Part shown: piece by piece, positions 1 to 7,281 of the stretch
Numbering within the stretch: position 1 is the first letter of the stretch
Layout: each line of letters starts with the position of its first letter
Origin: an uncultured Bacteroidia bacterium
GTDB lineage: Bacteria; Bacteroidota; Bacteroidia; Bacteroidales; UBA932
DNA length: 39,260 nt
NCBI GenBank assembly: GCA_902778105.1
Contig: CACYWN010000030.1
Span: 1-39,260, forward strand
Reading direction: 5' to 3'
The notes under the pieces: generated by a model
Database searches by the model: none
What the model was told of the DNA's origin: nothing
What the model saw: the letters and a program-made list of their open reading frames with translations, nothing else
Position numbers and translations under genes: made by a program

Positions 1-285
1 TTAGATACGTTGATCGGCAGTCAAGTTGACCTTGAGGCTCTCTCGATTGCCTTTTTCCTGTTCAGTTGTCAGATCCCTTTGCGTGGAAGTCACCATCGGC
101 CCATTGAGGAAAGCGAGCATCGGCAAAATGCCGCCCAGGACATGGTAGAAGCCAAAACCCTCCACCCCGAGCGTATTGAGCACAACCCGGCTGGCATACA
201 GCGACACTGCCATGATCAGCAGCATCCGCCCGTACAGAAGCAGGGTGTTTTTGGCGATGCGTTGGGTGTTGACGCGGGTGGGCAT
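1..285 (-). pseudogene. Truncated Wzx-type polysaccharide flippase
   Basis: The 94 residues look like the N-terminus of an oligosaccharide or lipopolysaccharide flippase: a basic start, then a membrane segment (about 14-33), the motif SRVVLNTLGVEGFGFYHVLG and the STQR signature near residue 67. Members of this family are normally 400-500 residues with 12-14 membrane segments. Here a TAA stop falls at bases 1-3, just after the first two segments, and the last dozen residues no longer resemble the family. The gene was probably cut by a frameshift or recombination. The missing part would lie left of the window, so a programmed or recent frameshift cannot be excluded. It marks the left border of the accessory region. 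Confidence 0.6.
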
Positions 286-404
286 AGAATGTAAGAGTCT
301 TTAAGAGAAGAACTATCTGTTTCTACCACAAGTGAAAATCGATCATAATTTTTTTCTCTATTTTACAATCTATAATAATGAGCCTGCTAGACTCATCCAT
401 TATA

Positions 405-872
405 CTATGAGCTATATGGAATCTCCTCCGGTCTGCTAGAAACCTGGACGCTAAACCCAGGAAAATGCTCAAGGTCATATGCAAAATTCTGATCGTTAGT
501 CAATGCATATTTCCTATCCGAAAGAAGCACAACTGGAATATGATTTCGATCCTCATTATTAGCACGCAGCCTTTTAACAATCGCCTTCGTATAATACTCC
601 TCCTGAAAAGCCTCGATTTGGGCTTTAGTAATCTTAATAAGCCTTCCGTCCTTCAAAAGCGAATCAATAAGAACCGGAATAGAAGTATCCGACTTAGCAC
701 CTCTACAAGAAGAATAATACTCATTTAAAAGCTTCTGAGAAACCACCAAATACGCAGCATCACCCTCTTGACGCGTATTAATCAGCCAATTGAGAAGCTT
801 TATCAATTCCTGATCCATCGGATTAGAAAACCGACAAGCAATATTGGTATCTATGAAAATATCCTTTTTCAT
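405..872 (-). CDS. PIN-like nuclease, partner of the upstream ATPase
   Basis: This 155-residue protein begins with the hallmark of PIN-domain nucleases (IDTNI, Asp8). Acidic residues follow at the expected spacing: Glu51 in LLNEY, Asp108 in NEDRN and Asp127 in TNDQN. PIN domains are metal-dependent RNases, often toxins. The ATG overlaps the TGA of the ATPase gene by 4 nt (ATGA), so the two are translationally coupled. The final residues are hydrophilic and no extra domain is seen. It could be the nuclease effector of a two-gene defence or toxin module controlled by the ATPase. It could also be a structural PIN-like protein without activity, but the four acidic residues argue against that. Confidence 0.7.
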   Translation of the reverse strand: MKKDIFIDTNIACRFSNPMDQELIKLLNWLINTRQEGDAAYLVVSQKLLNEYYSSCRGAKSDTSIPVLIDSLLKDGRLIKITKAQIEAFQEEYYTKAIVKRLRANNEDRNHIPVVLLSDRKYALTNDQNFAYDLEHFPGFSVQVSSRPEEIPYSS

Positions 873-2218
873 TCCATCGCCTCAATTGCTATATTCATCA
901 CATCCATCATGTAAGTTTTAAAGAAATCATCTGGTGCCCCAAGAATCTGCCCATTCTTCGTGAAACTTAGAGGGGAAATTGTACTCTTCCCATTTACCAT
1001 CTGTAAATAGTAAACTTTGACATCATCTTCTGAGATTATTCCCTTTACAATCCCTAGTCTGATGCGATTTAGAAGATATTCACTATGTGTCTCTATTATA
1101 TACCGCTTTGAACAAGAAGCCACCTGTTGCATCAAATAAGATGCAAAATCTGCCTGAACTGAGGGATGTAAATGTAGTTCCGGTTGAGCAGCATAAAGAG
1201 TAGATTGATCACCCAACTCCATATCGGCAATCACAATGGGCAAAATTTGCGAAACACCAAAGCCTACATCATATAATGAACTGAAAGGCCCAGATTTCGA
1301 GGTTTTAATGAGGACATTAAAACTACCACCTAGCATCTGATCAATCTTGATATCATTTAGTATTCCCAGTTTTCGAAGAGTTGCTATCACACGATCGAAC
1401 TTATCCTTATCAGTTTTAATCCAACTAAGGAGGAGATCGACAAATCCATCACCAAAAGGGCCTAACTTCTTCTCGATGTGCCGCTCTAAATAAGTGCGAC
1501 CGGGGGGAGTTCTATATGACGCAACATAGTTAAAATTGTCATTCAAGTGCCTCAATGCAAATGTTACTTCAGCAATTACTTGAAAAAGGACTTTGGTACG
1601 ACCATCTTTTGCAGTGTCTTGAGAATGAATATCGAACTGATCATCATGGATATGTAATTCTTTTCCAAGCTCTATTAAGTACGAAATAAGTTCATCGGAT
1701 TCATCTTTATTGACAGAGCCATCTTTTAAAAGCTTAGAAATAATGCTTTTACGCCTTTCTTCATCACTTACTAAAGAATTCGGGTTTTTGGATGGAGAAT
1801 AATCTAAACTGTAACGAAAATGTCCACCATTTAAATCACCATTGATGTCAAAGGAAAAATAATCACTGTTACAAGTAAAACCAACCACTTTCGGCATCGA
1901 ACTGTCATCACTCTTGGACATTTTCAAGTTAATCTCAAAGAGTCGATTCCCTTCCTGTACCTGAAAACCAATTACTATATCCTTAGAAGAGTCATGATTA
2001 AGAACCATCTCGACATAATCGCCCATATCAAGATAAGAACCATTTGTCGAATAAGAAAAAGGAAATCCTTTTGACTGTAAAACACCTAAAAAAGAATTCA
2101 TAAACGAACTCTTTCCAGAACTATTAGCTCCAGTCAACAAGGTAATCTTCCCGAAATCAATACTTGAATCAAGGAAGCATTTGAAATTCTCCAAATGAAG
2201 TCTATTCAGATTAATCAT
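869..2218 (-). CDS. DUF3696/AAA15-type ABC-like ATPase
   Basis: This 449-residue protein is an SMC/OLD-like single-chain ATPase. The Walker A motif GANSSGKSS lies at about 30-38, directly after the LENFKCF start typical of the family. A Q-loop-like and insert region follows, then the DVGFGVSQILP signature and the PELHLHP motif near residue 346, and finally THSEYLLNRIR near the C-terminus. Family members usually have an acidic residue just before QPE; here the sequence is YAAQPE, with Ala344 in that place. No Toprim nuclease domain is seen, unlike true OLD proteins. The nuclease role may be supplied by the overlapping PIN gene. A possible promoter lies 26 nt upstream, so this pair may be transcribed separately from the TIR genes. 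Confidence 0.8.
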   Translation of the reverse strand: MINLNRLHLENFKCFLDSSIDFGKITLLTGANSSGKSSFMNSFLGVLQSKGFPFSYSTNGSYLDMGDYVEMVLNHDSSKDIVIGFQVQEGNRLFEINLKMSKSDDSSMPKVVGFTCNSDYFSFDINGDLNGGHFRYSLDYSPSKNPNSLVSDEERRKSIISKLLKDGSVNKDESDELISYLIELGKELHIHDDQFDIHSQDTAKDGRTKVLFQVIAEVTFALRHLNDNFNYVASYRTPPGRTYLERHIEKKLGPFGDGFVDLLLSWIKTDKDKFDRVIATLRKLGILNDIKIDQMLGGSFNVLIKTSKSGPFSSLYDVGFGVSQILPIVIADMELGDQSTLYAAQPELHLHPSVQADFASYLMQQVASCSKRYIIETHSEYLLNRIRLGIVKGIISEDDVKVYYLQMVNGKSTISPLSFTKNGQILGAPDDFFKTYMMDVMNIAIEAME

Positions 2219-2243
2219 ATGCTCGATTATGCTCTAAACAAAA

Positions 2244-2251
2244 CAAATGTA
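2244..2251 (-). promoter_or_regulatory. Candidate Bacteroidota -7 box for the ATPase-PIN pair
   Basis: Read on the minus strand this is TACATTTG, a match to TAnnTTTG, 25 nt before the ATPase start codon. No good TTTG -33 box is present at the usual distance, so this is a weak call. Confidence 0.3.
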
Positions 2252-2289
2252 ACTATTCAGACACATCTGACCCATCCATAATATGATGC

Positions 2290-2964
2290 TTATGCGTTAA
2301 CACTTACATGTAAATCGTATTCATCCCAATGATCCTTTTTCTCTTCCGCCTTTTCTATATAGAAGTTGATATTAGCAATGAAATCATCCCATTTCACTAA
2401 TGAGATGTAACTACACTCACCACGCCATATTAAATCGCCATTTTCGCACTTGTAAGTATTTGACTGCTTCCTATTAAACATATTCATTTTCAGGATATTA
2501 AACATCCAGTCTTTGTGTATTATCCGGCATGGGGAACCACAACAGGTTCCATGGCTAATAGCATAATCATAGCTCCCTGTTTTATCTGGGATAACAACAC
2601 CTATTACTCCATTCCTATGGCTGGTCCCCTTATCAGTAGGCACTTCCAAAATGGAATAATAGATTTCCCACGGTATCCACTGACTTCTGTCGTAGCTGTT
2701 TGGATTCTTCATTCCAGCAGATATCAATACTATGGTACAAGTCGTTGGCCATATCATTTTCTTCAGGTGACTATAGATATAATCATCAGACTTTCCAGAT
2801 AAATCGTCATCACCTTGTTCTCCACAATAAACATGACCATTATCAGGCAATAATTTCTCTAGTACATCAACATAATCTCGTCCCCATGTATATGGCAAAA
2901 TATTAGGAAGTGGACGTACGTTTACATCTTTGTACTTGTACGAAACAAAAATATTGTGTCCCAT
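2290..2964 (-). CDS. ThsB-like TIR-domain protein (MTH538/DUF1863 type)
   Basis: This 224-residue soluble protein starts with NIFVSYKYKD, the first strand of a TIR fold. It then has CTIVLISAGM (about 76-85) and QWIPWEIYYS, where Glu100 sits in the place of the catalytic glutamate of TIR NADases. The arrangement matches the TIR-like family that includes ThsB of Thoeris, which senses phage and makes an ADP-ribose-type signal molecule. The C-terminal ~100 residues (DWMFNILKMNMF onward) also fit that family. It lies 12 nt after the membrane-protein gene and follows the STAND-TIR gene, all in one direction. No ThsA (SIR2-SLOG or TM-macro) is present, so if it makes a signal the receiver is unknown. 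Confidence 0.75.
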   Translation of the reverse strand: MGHNIFVSYKYKDVNVRPLPNILPYTWGRDYVDVLEKLLPDNGHVYCGEQGDDDLSGKSDDYIYSHLKKMIWPTTCTIVLISAGMKNPNSYDRSQWIPWEIYYSILEVPTDKGTSHRNGVIGVVIPDKTGSYDYAISHGTCCGSPCRIIHKDWMFNILKMNMFNRKQSNTYKCENGDLIWRGECSYISLVKWDDFIANINFYIEKAEEKKDHWDEYDLHVSVNA

Positions 2965-2976
2965 AGACTAAGTCTT

Positions 2977-3432
2977 CTAACTAAACAATTGTGGCCAAAT
3001 ACAAATCCCAAAGCAAGTTAGAAACAGAGCCAAATAAAAAGGCCATGTTGACCAAGAACCTAGAGCCACCCAAAACTTTGCATTTTTATCAACGACAGAA
3101 TCTAAATCAAAAGAATACAAACCATCTGTTAATGAAGAACCATCCTCATGTGTTTTAGCCTTAACTATGGATATAAAGTCTCTCTCTAACACAATGAACT
3201 TCCGTTCCAAACTAAGATAATAGCAATCTAATACATAGAAAAGAACGATCAAACCCAAAGCTACCCATAGTATAGATCTCAGATCGTTCTTGGCTAATTG
3301 TAAAGCTGTTATTGCTGCGACTAGGGTTATCAACCATGTCTTGCAGTTAGCGCTATTACTTGCCATTCTATTAATGTTCTCCTGTAAAAGGGAAATATAA
3401 TGCCTATCGCATTCAGCAAACTTATCATCCAT
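2977..3432 (-). CDS. Small three-helix membrane protein, putative effector
   Basis: The protein has about 151 residues from the ATG at 3432; a GTG at 3456 would add eight residues. A polar N-terminus contains the helix LLQENINRMASNSANCKTW. It leads into two hydrophobic segments (about 33-48 and 53-75), a charged loop of about 45 residues and a third segment near the C-terminus (FWVALGSW to CIWPQL). Small membrane proteins with a similar RMAxNS-type helix before the first segment occur beside TIR and other defence genes and are thought to disrupt the inner membrane. I recall this resemblance and did not test it. The position between two TIR genes suggests an effector or a membrane anchor. No enzyme motif is seen. 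Confidence 0.7.
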   Translation of the reverse strand: MDDKFAECDRHYISLLQENINRMASNSANCKTWLITLVAAITALQLAKNDLRSILWVALGLIVLFYVLDCYYLSLERKFIVLERDFISIVKAKTHEDGSSLTDGLYSFDLDSVVDKNAKFWVALGSWSTWPFYLALFLTCFGICIWPQLFS

Positions 3433-3498
3433 AATACTGTTTATTAAAAACTGCACTCAAAATCTCACTTCTAACTATCGAACACCTATTATAAGAGA

Positions 3499-4971
3499 CT
3501 AACTCAAACTAATCTTTTTGATCAACATCTCACCGACACGAGCTACCTGTCCATCAATATCCGGATCTGTCGAATCAATCCTCTCAAAACCTTTTGAATA
3601 GAGAGAATCAAGAGGAGATGGTATGAAATCCTCAAAAAGGATAGGTAAAACTGATTCATCTCCGCGCCTCTTTTTATACTTCTCAGATTCAAAAACAGCC
3701 CATACTTTCTTCGGATAAGAGGCATCAATCATGGCAATCACATATCTTGCCTCCGATTCATATATTGGAGTGAAATAATCTTCTAAATCCTTTCCCCAAA
3801 TATCTGCTGCAAGATCCTTATCATAAAACACACTGAGTTCATTTTCAGAAAGATAATCAAACAGTTTCTGAGCGTAAACTCTTTTTTCGCCTGAGAATGA
3901 TAATGCAAAATCGTATTGGGTGTCTGTTTGAACTTGATTAAAACCCATTTCCTTTGCAAACTTTTCCCAATCTATGTTCTTAATAAAAAAAATAAACTTT
4001 GGGTCCTCGACTACGAGTAACTTTGCACCAGGCTCATAATAAAGAACTTTTGCAACACTGTCATTCTTCTCGATTAATTGGGTAATATACCCCTTGTCGG
4101 CAATCTGACTAATACTTGCTTTAAACTTTGGATGACTCATATAGACCTCATCCATCTGAAGGGACCCATTCTCGGTTTCAGAAAGCCATCGCATCAACAT
4201 CAAATATGGAGCATGGCCATTTCTTCTATTTCTATTGCCTGCAGCAAATAACTTTGCAATTGGAGAAAACACCCGTGACAACTCCTGCATCTGGTTTGCC
4301 ACAACACTTTCAAAAGGAACATCAATTGTTGTTAATTCCGTTTGGCTCTCAATAATGTCTTGAGCGACGCAAACAGCCTTACACAACATCTGAGCAATTT
4401 GAAAACTTCCAAACGATCTTTCTGCTATCTGCTCTTTACTCGAAATAGATACATTTAATACCTTTTCTCCTTTTGAAATAAGCTCTAAGATTTTATCCTT
4501 AGGATTCTTTTCGAAACGAATTGTATCTATACGGTTGTTCAAATCTGGTGCAAGTTGAACCAGACACTCTCCTGCACGATTAATTCCAATTAATACCAGT
4601 TTGATATCTTCGCGAGATTCATCTGCTAATACCTTCAATAGATTAGAAAATGCCTTCTTCATCTCATCATCTAGAAGATGAAAATCATCGACAATAATAA
4701 CACCAGCATTATCGGGATTATCAAGAACAGTAGCTATTTCCTCAATATCCTTAGGGACCCGTGCTGAAAAGGTTCTTGCCGGTAATTCTAATTCTTCAAG
4801 AATCCTCTTGATGCAAGTGGTTTTTCCGATCCCGGATGGGCCTTCAACTACAACTCCCCTCCCTTTTGTACGCAAAGAAACTTTTGTTCTTGTATACTCA
4901 TTGGGAGTAACAAATGTATACTTTGGTACACCAGAGTCGCAATAAACATCCTCTAAATAAACAGTTTGCAT
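3499..4971 (-). CDS. STAND-like P-loop NTPase with C-terminal TIR domain
   Basis: This is a 490-residue fusion. The N-terminal part is an AAA/STAND NTPase: Walker A GPSGIGKTT at about 44-52, Walker B VIIVDDFHLLDD with Asp95-Asp96, and a sensor-like LVLIGINRAGE. The middle (about 200-350) is probably a winged-helix and linker region. A TIR domain starts at about 353 (YDFALSFSGEKR), with the inner strand FYDKD and VWAVFESEKY, where Glu428 fits the catalytic glutamate. TIR-NTPases of this kind are bacterial relatives of NLR receptors: the NTPase oligomerizes on sensing infection and the TIR degrades NAD+ or makes a signal. There are no obvious TPR or WD repeats for sensing. It is the first gene of the leftward island, followed 66 nt later by the membrane protein. 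Confidence 0.85.
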   Translation of the reverse strand: MQTVYLEDVYCDSGVPKYTFVTPNEYTRTKVSLRTKGRGVVVEGPSGIGKTTCIKRILEELELPARTFSARVPKDIEEIATVLDNPDNAGVIIVDDFHLLDDEMKKAFSNLLKVLADESREDIKLVLIGINRAGECLVQLAPDLNNRIDTIRFEKNPKDKILELISKGEKVLNVSISSKEQIAERSFGSFQIAQMLCKAVCVAQDIIESQTELTTIDVPFESVVANQMQELSRVFSPIAKLFAAGNRNRRNGHAPYLMLMRWLSETENGSLQMDEVYMSHPKFKASISQIADKGYITQLIEKNDSVAKVLYYEPGAKLLVVEDPKFIFFIKNIDWEKFAKEMGFNQVQTDTQYDFALSFSGEKRVYAQKLFDYLSENELSVFYDKDLAADIWGKDLEDYFTPIYESEARYVIAMIDASYPKKVWAVFESEKYKKRRGDESVLPILFEDFIPSPLDSLYSKGFERIDSTDPDIDGQVARVGEMLIKKISLS

Positions 4972-5070
4972 CTTAAAAATGTAAGGTTATAAAAACTATC
5001 AGGCCGTAACCTACAATTGATTCATATTAAGTCTTTCGTATTCATTGATTCATAGTTCGATGCCACGTCA

Positions 5071-5472
5071 TCATCCCACTTTCCATGTAATTCCAAAATC
5101 CCAATGTCCGTAAACGAACTCAAAGAACGGCAACGAGAATTCCTTCTCCAGCATTTCCGTAAGTTCCTCCTGGATGGGCTCGGCCCATTTCCCCACGAGA
5201 ACGTTGAACTTGTCTACCGACCATACCACACGGCCGGGCAGGCGGGAATCCTCGACACTCAACTCCACTTGCATCTCCGGATAACTGATAAAGGGGCTCC
5301 CCTTCTTCGCCGCCTCCTCGACCATCACCGGAGTGATCTCCTTCTTCCGCACGCCAAAGAAACTGCGATTGGCCGGATCGTACCAGAAAATGCCTACGCA
5401 AGGCATTTGCACATCGAAGGAACGCATGTCGTTCATCTGGGCAGTCCGTTCTTTATCTGTGAGTTGAGTCAT
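5071..5472 (-). CDS. Hypothetical protein, third gene of DUF3990 module
   Basis: The product has 133 residues and no signal or membrane segment. It carries CVGIFWYDPANRSFFGVRKKE near the N-terminus and a C-terminus LPFFEFVYGHWDFGITW. I recall similar proteins with a W(Y/F)DP motif and a terminal HWD motif next to small DUF genes in Bacteroidales, but I cannot name the family. It begins 33 nt after the DUF3990 stop and is probably co-transcribed. The first ~7 codons closely match a stretch just upstream of the first gene of the module (6431-6451), as if a piece had been duplicated. It could be an immunity or accessory protein; this is only inferred from position. Confidence 0.65.
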   Translation of the reverse strand: MTQLTDKERTAQMNDMRSFDVQMPCVGIFWYDPANRSFFGVRKKEITPVMVEEAAKKGSPFISYPEMQVELSVEDSRLPGRVVWSVDKFNVLVGKWAEPIQEELTEMLEKEFSLPFFEFVYGHWDFGITWKVG

Positions 5473-5505
5473 AGGTTTTAAAGAAAAAGTATAGACTTAT
5501 GATGC

Positions 5506-5985
5506 TCAAACCTCATACGCTTCCACAAACCGGAGCGTTCCTATCGTTCTATCAGTATGAAATGACATCTGGTCATAAGTCTTATAGGCCTTCAACTGGA
5601 GGATGGCAGCCTCGGCGGACAAGACTCCACTCTCGAAGAGGTTGACGGTTGTGAAGACTTTATCGTTTGCTACAGGGCCAAGAACAAGGTCATAGTCATG
5701 GCCTCGAGATTTACGGCAGTCTGTCACGAAGTACAACCAGGCCTCATCTGCGCCGGTGAACTGTCGGATGTTCCAATCGGGGCTGTCAAGAAGAGTCTCG
5801 TCGAATTCATAAACGCTGACGACGGCACGCGGGGCCCCTTCGCGTTCTTGTTTGATATGGGCCCAGCGTTCCGCCTGTTCAGGGTTACTGGTCGTATAAA
5901 ACCCTTTTCCGAAATCGGCATTCTGACGTCCCGGCCTGAGGGAGGGTTTCCTCACTGCTACCGTTGACCCATGATACAGTTTCAT
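5506..5985 (-). CDS. DUF3990 protein, predicted ADP-ribosyltransferase-like toxin
   Basis: This 159-residue protein opens with KLYHGSTVAVRKP and DFGKGFYTTSNPEQAERWA. That is the pattern of DUF3990, a family placed in the ADP-ribosyltransferase fold clan: an H-G near the start, then a G-x-G-F-Y-x-T-x-N/D segment followed by Q-A-E-x-W-A. The next block, GHDYDLVLGPVANDKVF, is also typical. No membrane or signal segment is seen. Its ATG overlaps the TGA of the upstream gene by 4 nt, the usual layout of toxin-antitoxin pairs. The transferase activity and target are inferred from fold assignment, not shown by the sequence. Confidence 0.75.
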   Translation of the reverse strand: MKLYHGSTVAVRKPSLRPGRQNADFGKGFYTTSNPEQAERWAHIKQEREGAPRAVVSVYEFDETLLDSPDWNIRQFTGADEAWLYFVTDCRKSRGHDYDLVLGPVANDKVFTTVNLFESGVLSAEAAILQLKAYKTYDQMSFHTDRTIGTLRFVEAYEV

Positions 5986-6410
5986 CTCTTTTTCCTCCGA
6001 TCGATATAGCGTTGCACCTCATCCAACACATACCCTGTTCCCTGGGTGTGGAGGAGGTCATAATGATTCAGCAGAAACTGATCCGCCCCACACTCTTTGA
6101 AAATAGCCAAAGCCTGCAAGCCGCCGATCCGTTTTGAGATCGCATACTTCTCCAACGTATATGTCAAGAAACGAAATGCCTGTAACGACACTTCCTTTTC
6201 TGCCAACCTCCGCTCCCGCTCGAACTCTTCATAAAGGTCGGGAGTACTCAGATACCACCATTTGGCTCCCTCGTCGTAAAGGCTCTCGTACATCGGGTTC
6301 GAATATACATACACAAGAGCTTCATCCAAAGAGACTCTCTTTCTTTCGGACACATACTCTGCAAGATTCGCAATCTTTACAGGGACAATTTCTTCCTCGT
6401 AAACACCCAT
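5982..6410 (-). CDS. DUF3791-like protein, candidate antitoxin
   Basis: The product has 142 residues. The N-terminal half (VSERKRVSLDEALVYVYSNPMYESLYDEGAKWWYLST) looks like a small helical domain. The C-terminal half (LTYTLEKYAISKRI...ALAIFKECGADQFLLNHYDLLHTQG) matches the helical DUF3791 type that is commonly encoded beside DUF3990. The fused arrangement of two small domains is notable. The stop overlaps the start of the DUF3990 gene, so the pair is coupled, with the probable antitoxin made first. The start codon is the ATG at 6408-6410; the sequence before it has no clear Shine-Dalgarno site, as is common in Bacteroidota. Confidence 0.7.
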   Translation of the reverse strand: MGVYEEEIVPVKIANLAEYVSERKRVSLDEALVYVYSNPMYESLYDEGAKWWYLSTPDLYEEFERERRLAEKEVSLQAFRFLTYTLEKYAISKRIGGLQALAIFKECGADQFLLNHYDLLHTQGTGYVLDEVQRYIDRRKKR

Positions 6411-6785
6411 ATTAATATCCCGATATCACATTCATCTATGAGCTGAGTCATAGCTAATTCTTCCATTCCCCCGCCGATTGTTATATCAACGGAGAAAATG
6501 CCCGAATTGACCTTTCCTATCCAGGAAAACAACTTAAGTCCGGGGCTACGCACGCACGCGTGAACTAAGTGTACAAATATACGCATATTATTTGGCAAAT
6601 TTGCACGAGTCGCCTTATCTTCAATTGTATTTCGAAGAAGACTCCAACACTCCGCCATTTCAACAGCCTTTATTCGACCACCCGGACTCCCGGGCCCGAC
6701 TTCCCGGCACCTGGAATCCATACCCGGAATTCCGTTTGCGGTTTCCGGAATCATTTCATAACTTACAGCGTAATCGCAAGACTCT

Positions 6786-6823
6786 TGTCATTCTGAGGAG
6801 GGCGAAGCCCGACGTGAGAATCT
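6786..6823 (+). repeat. Short REP-like repeat, left copy
   Basis: It starts TGTCATTCTGAGGAGGGCGA and ends GTGAGAATCT. The same start and end framework recurs inverted at 8414-8441 and twice at 33438-33527. The two copies at 6786 and 8414 face each other across the RAYT transposase. Confidence 0.6.
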
Positions 6824-6833
6824 ACGGGATTAT

Positions 6834-6975
6834 GAAAAGCGAGCGCGGACGGATGTAGCTCTGGGGGGCGTGAGGAGGGGTTGGGACCGCTTTAGGGCCC
6901 TTTCCAAAAGGGCCGAAAGCAGGCTTATCCCCTTCCCAGGCCCATCCAGTGCCCTTCGCCCCGCGCTCGCTTTTC
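6834..6975. repeat. Long palindromic element, copy 1
   Basis: The ends are inverted: GAAAAGCGAGCGCGG at 6834-6848 and its complement CCGCGCTCGCTTTTC at 6961-6975. The centre has a second stem (GCTTT-A-GGGCCCTTT at about 6889-6903 against AAAAGGGCC-G-AAAGC). G-rich and C-rich flanks between the two stems can pair as well, so the 142 bases could fold into one long hairpin. A second copy in the same orientation lies at 8251-8391, on the other side of the transposase gene. Confidence 0.75.
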
Positions 6976-7060
6976 ACGCACGCTCTCGTTTTCCGCACCC
7001 GCGCTCGCTTTTCACGCACGCTCTCGTTTTCCGCACCCGCTCTCGCTTTTCTTGCACCGC
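6962..7060. repeat. 38-bp tandem repeat of the element arm
   Basis: Two identical 38-bp units lie at 6962-6999 and 7000-7037, starting CGCGCTCGCTTTTCACGCAC and ending GTTTTCCGCACC. A partial, diverged third unit follows to about 7060. Each unit contains the right arm of the palindromic element, so the arm seems to have been amplified. There are no spacers, so this is not a CRISPR. Confidence 0.75.
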
Positions 7061-7281
7061 CCCTCTGCCCGTACAGGTCCCGCCACGACCCACCCCACGG
7101 AGGCCCAGGCGGTTCAGGGCCCGGCGAAGGGCCGGGGCGACGGGGCGACGGGGCTTTTCACGCAAAATCCGGCAGATTTCGCGATTAAAACAACACCTAA
7201 GTCACTGATTATCAGCAAAAACAAACTTAAACGTTTAAAAACGGATAAAGTCCCGAAAAATGCCCATCTTTGCAAAAATGA

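Larger units (their letters stand above)
6411..7281. other. Gene-free stretch with decayed sequence and repeats
   Basis: I see no convincing gene in these 871 bases. The first part (6411-6785) seems to be decayed coding DNA. On the minus strand at 6431-6451 it carries a near copy of the first seven codons of the gene at 5071-5472. An 88-codon plus-strand frame begins with TTG at 6592 and runs into the repeats, so it is not called. From 6786 on there are three repeats described separately. The GC-rich part at 7071-7160 contains a GGGCCCGGCGAAGGGCC palindrome and a short (GACGGGG) tandem. The last 80 bases are AT-rich and probably hold the transposase promoter. Confidence 0.55.

Noticed and set aside
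2290-4971. Complete classical Thoeris system
   Set aside because: A ThsB-like TIR is present, but no ThsA with SIR2-SLOG or transmembrane-macro architecture is encoded in the window.
6377-6754. 125-codon minus-strand frame before the DUF3791-like gene
   Set aside because: It overlaps the real gene start in another frame and has no recognisable domain. Only its short match to the start of the 5071-5472 gene is of interest.
6592-6858. 88-codon plus-strand frame in the gene-free stretch
   Set aside because: It would start with TTG, runs through two repeat elements and ends in the long palindrome. It may be decayed coding DNA, but I could not support a gene.
6962-7060. CRISPR-like array
   Set aside because: The 38-bp units are directly joined with no spacers and there are no cas genes, so this is a simple tandem repeat.
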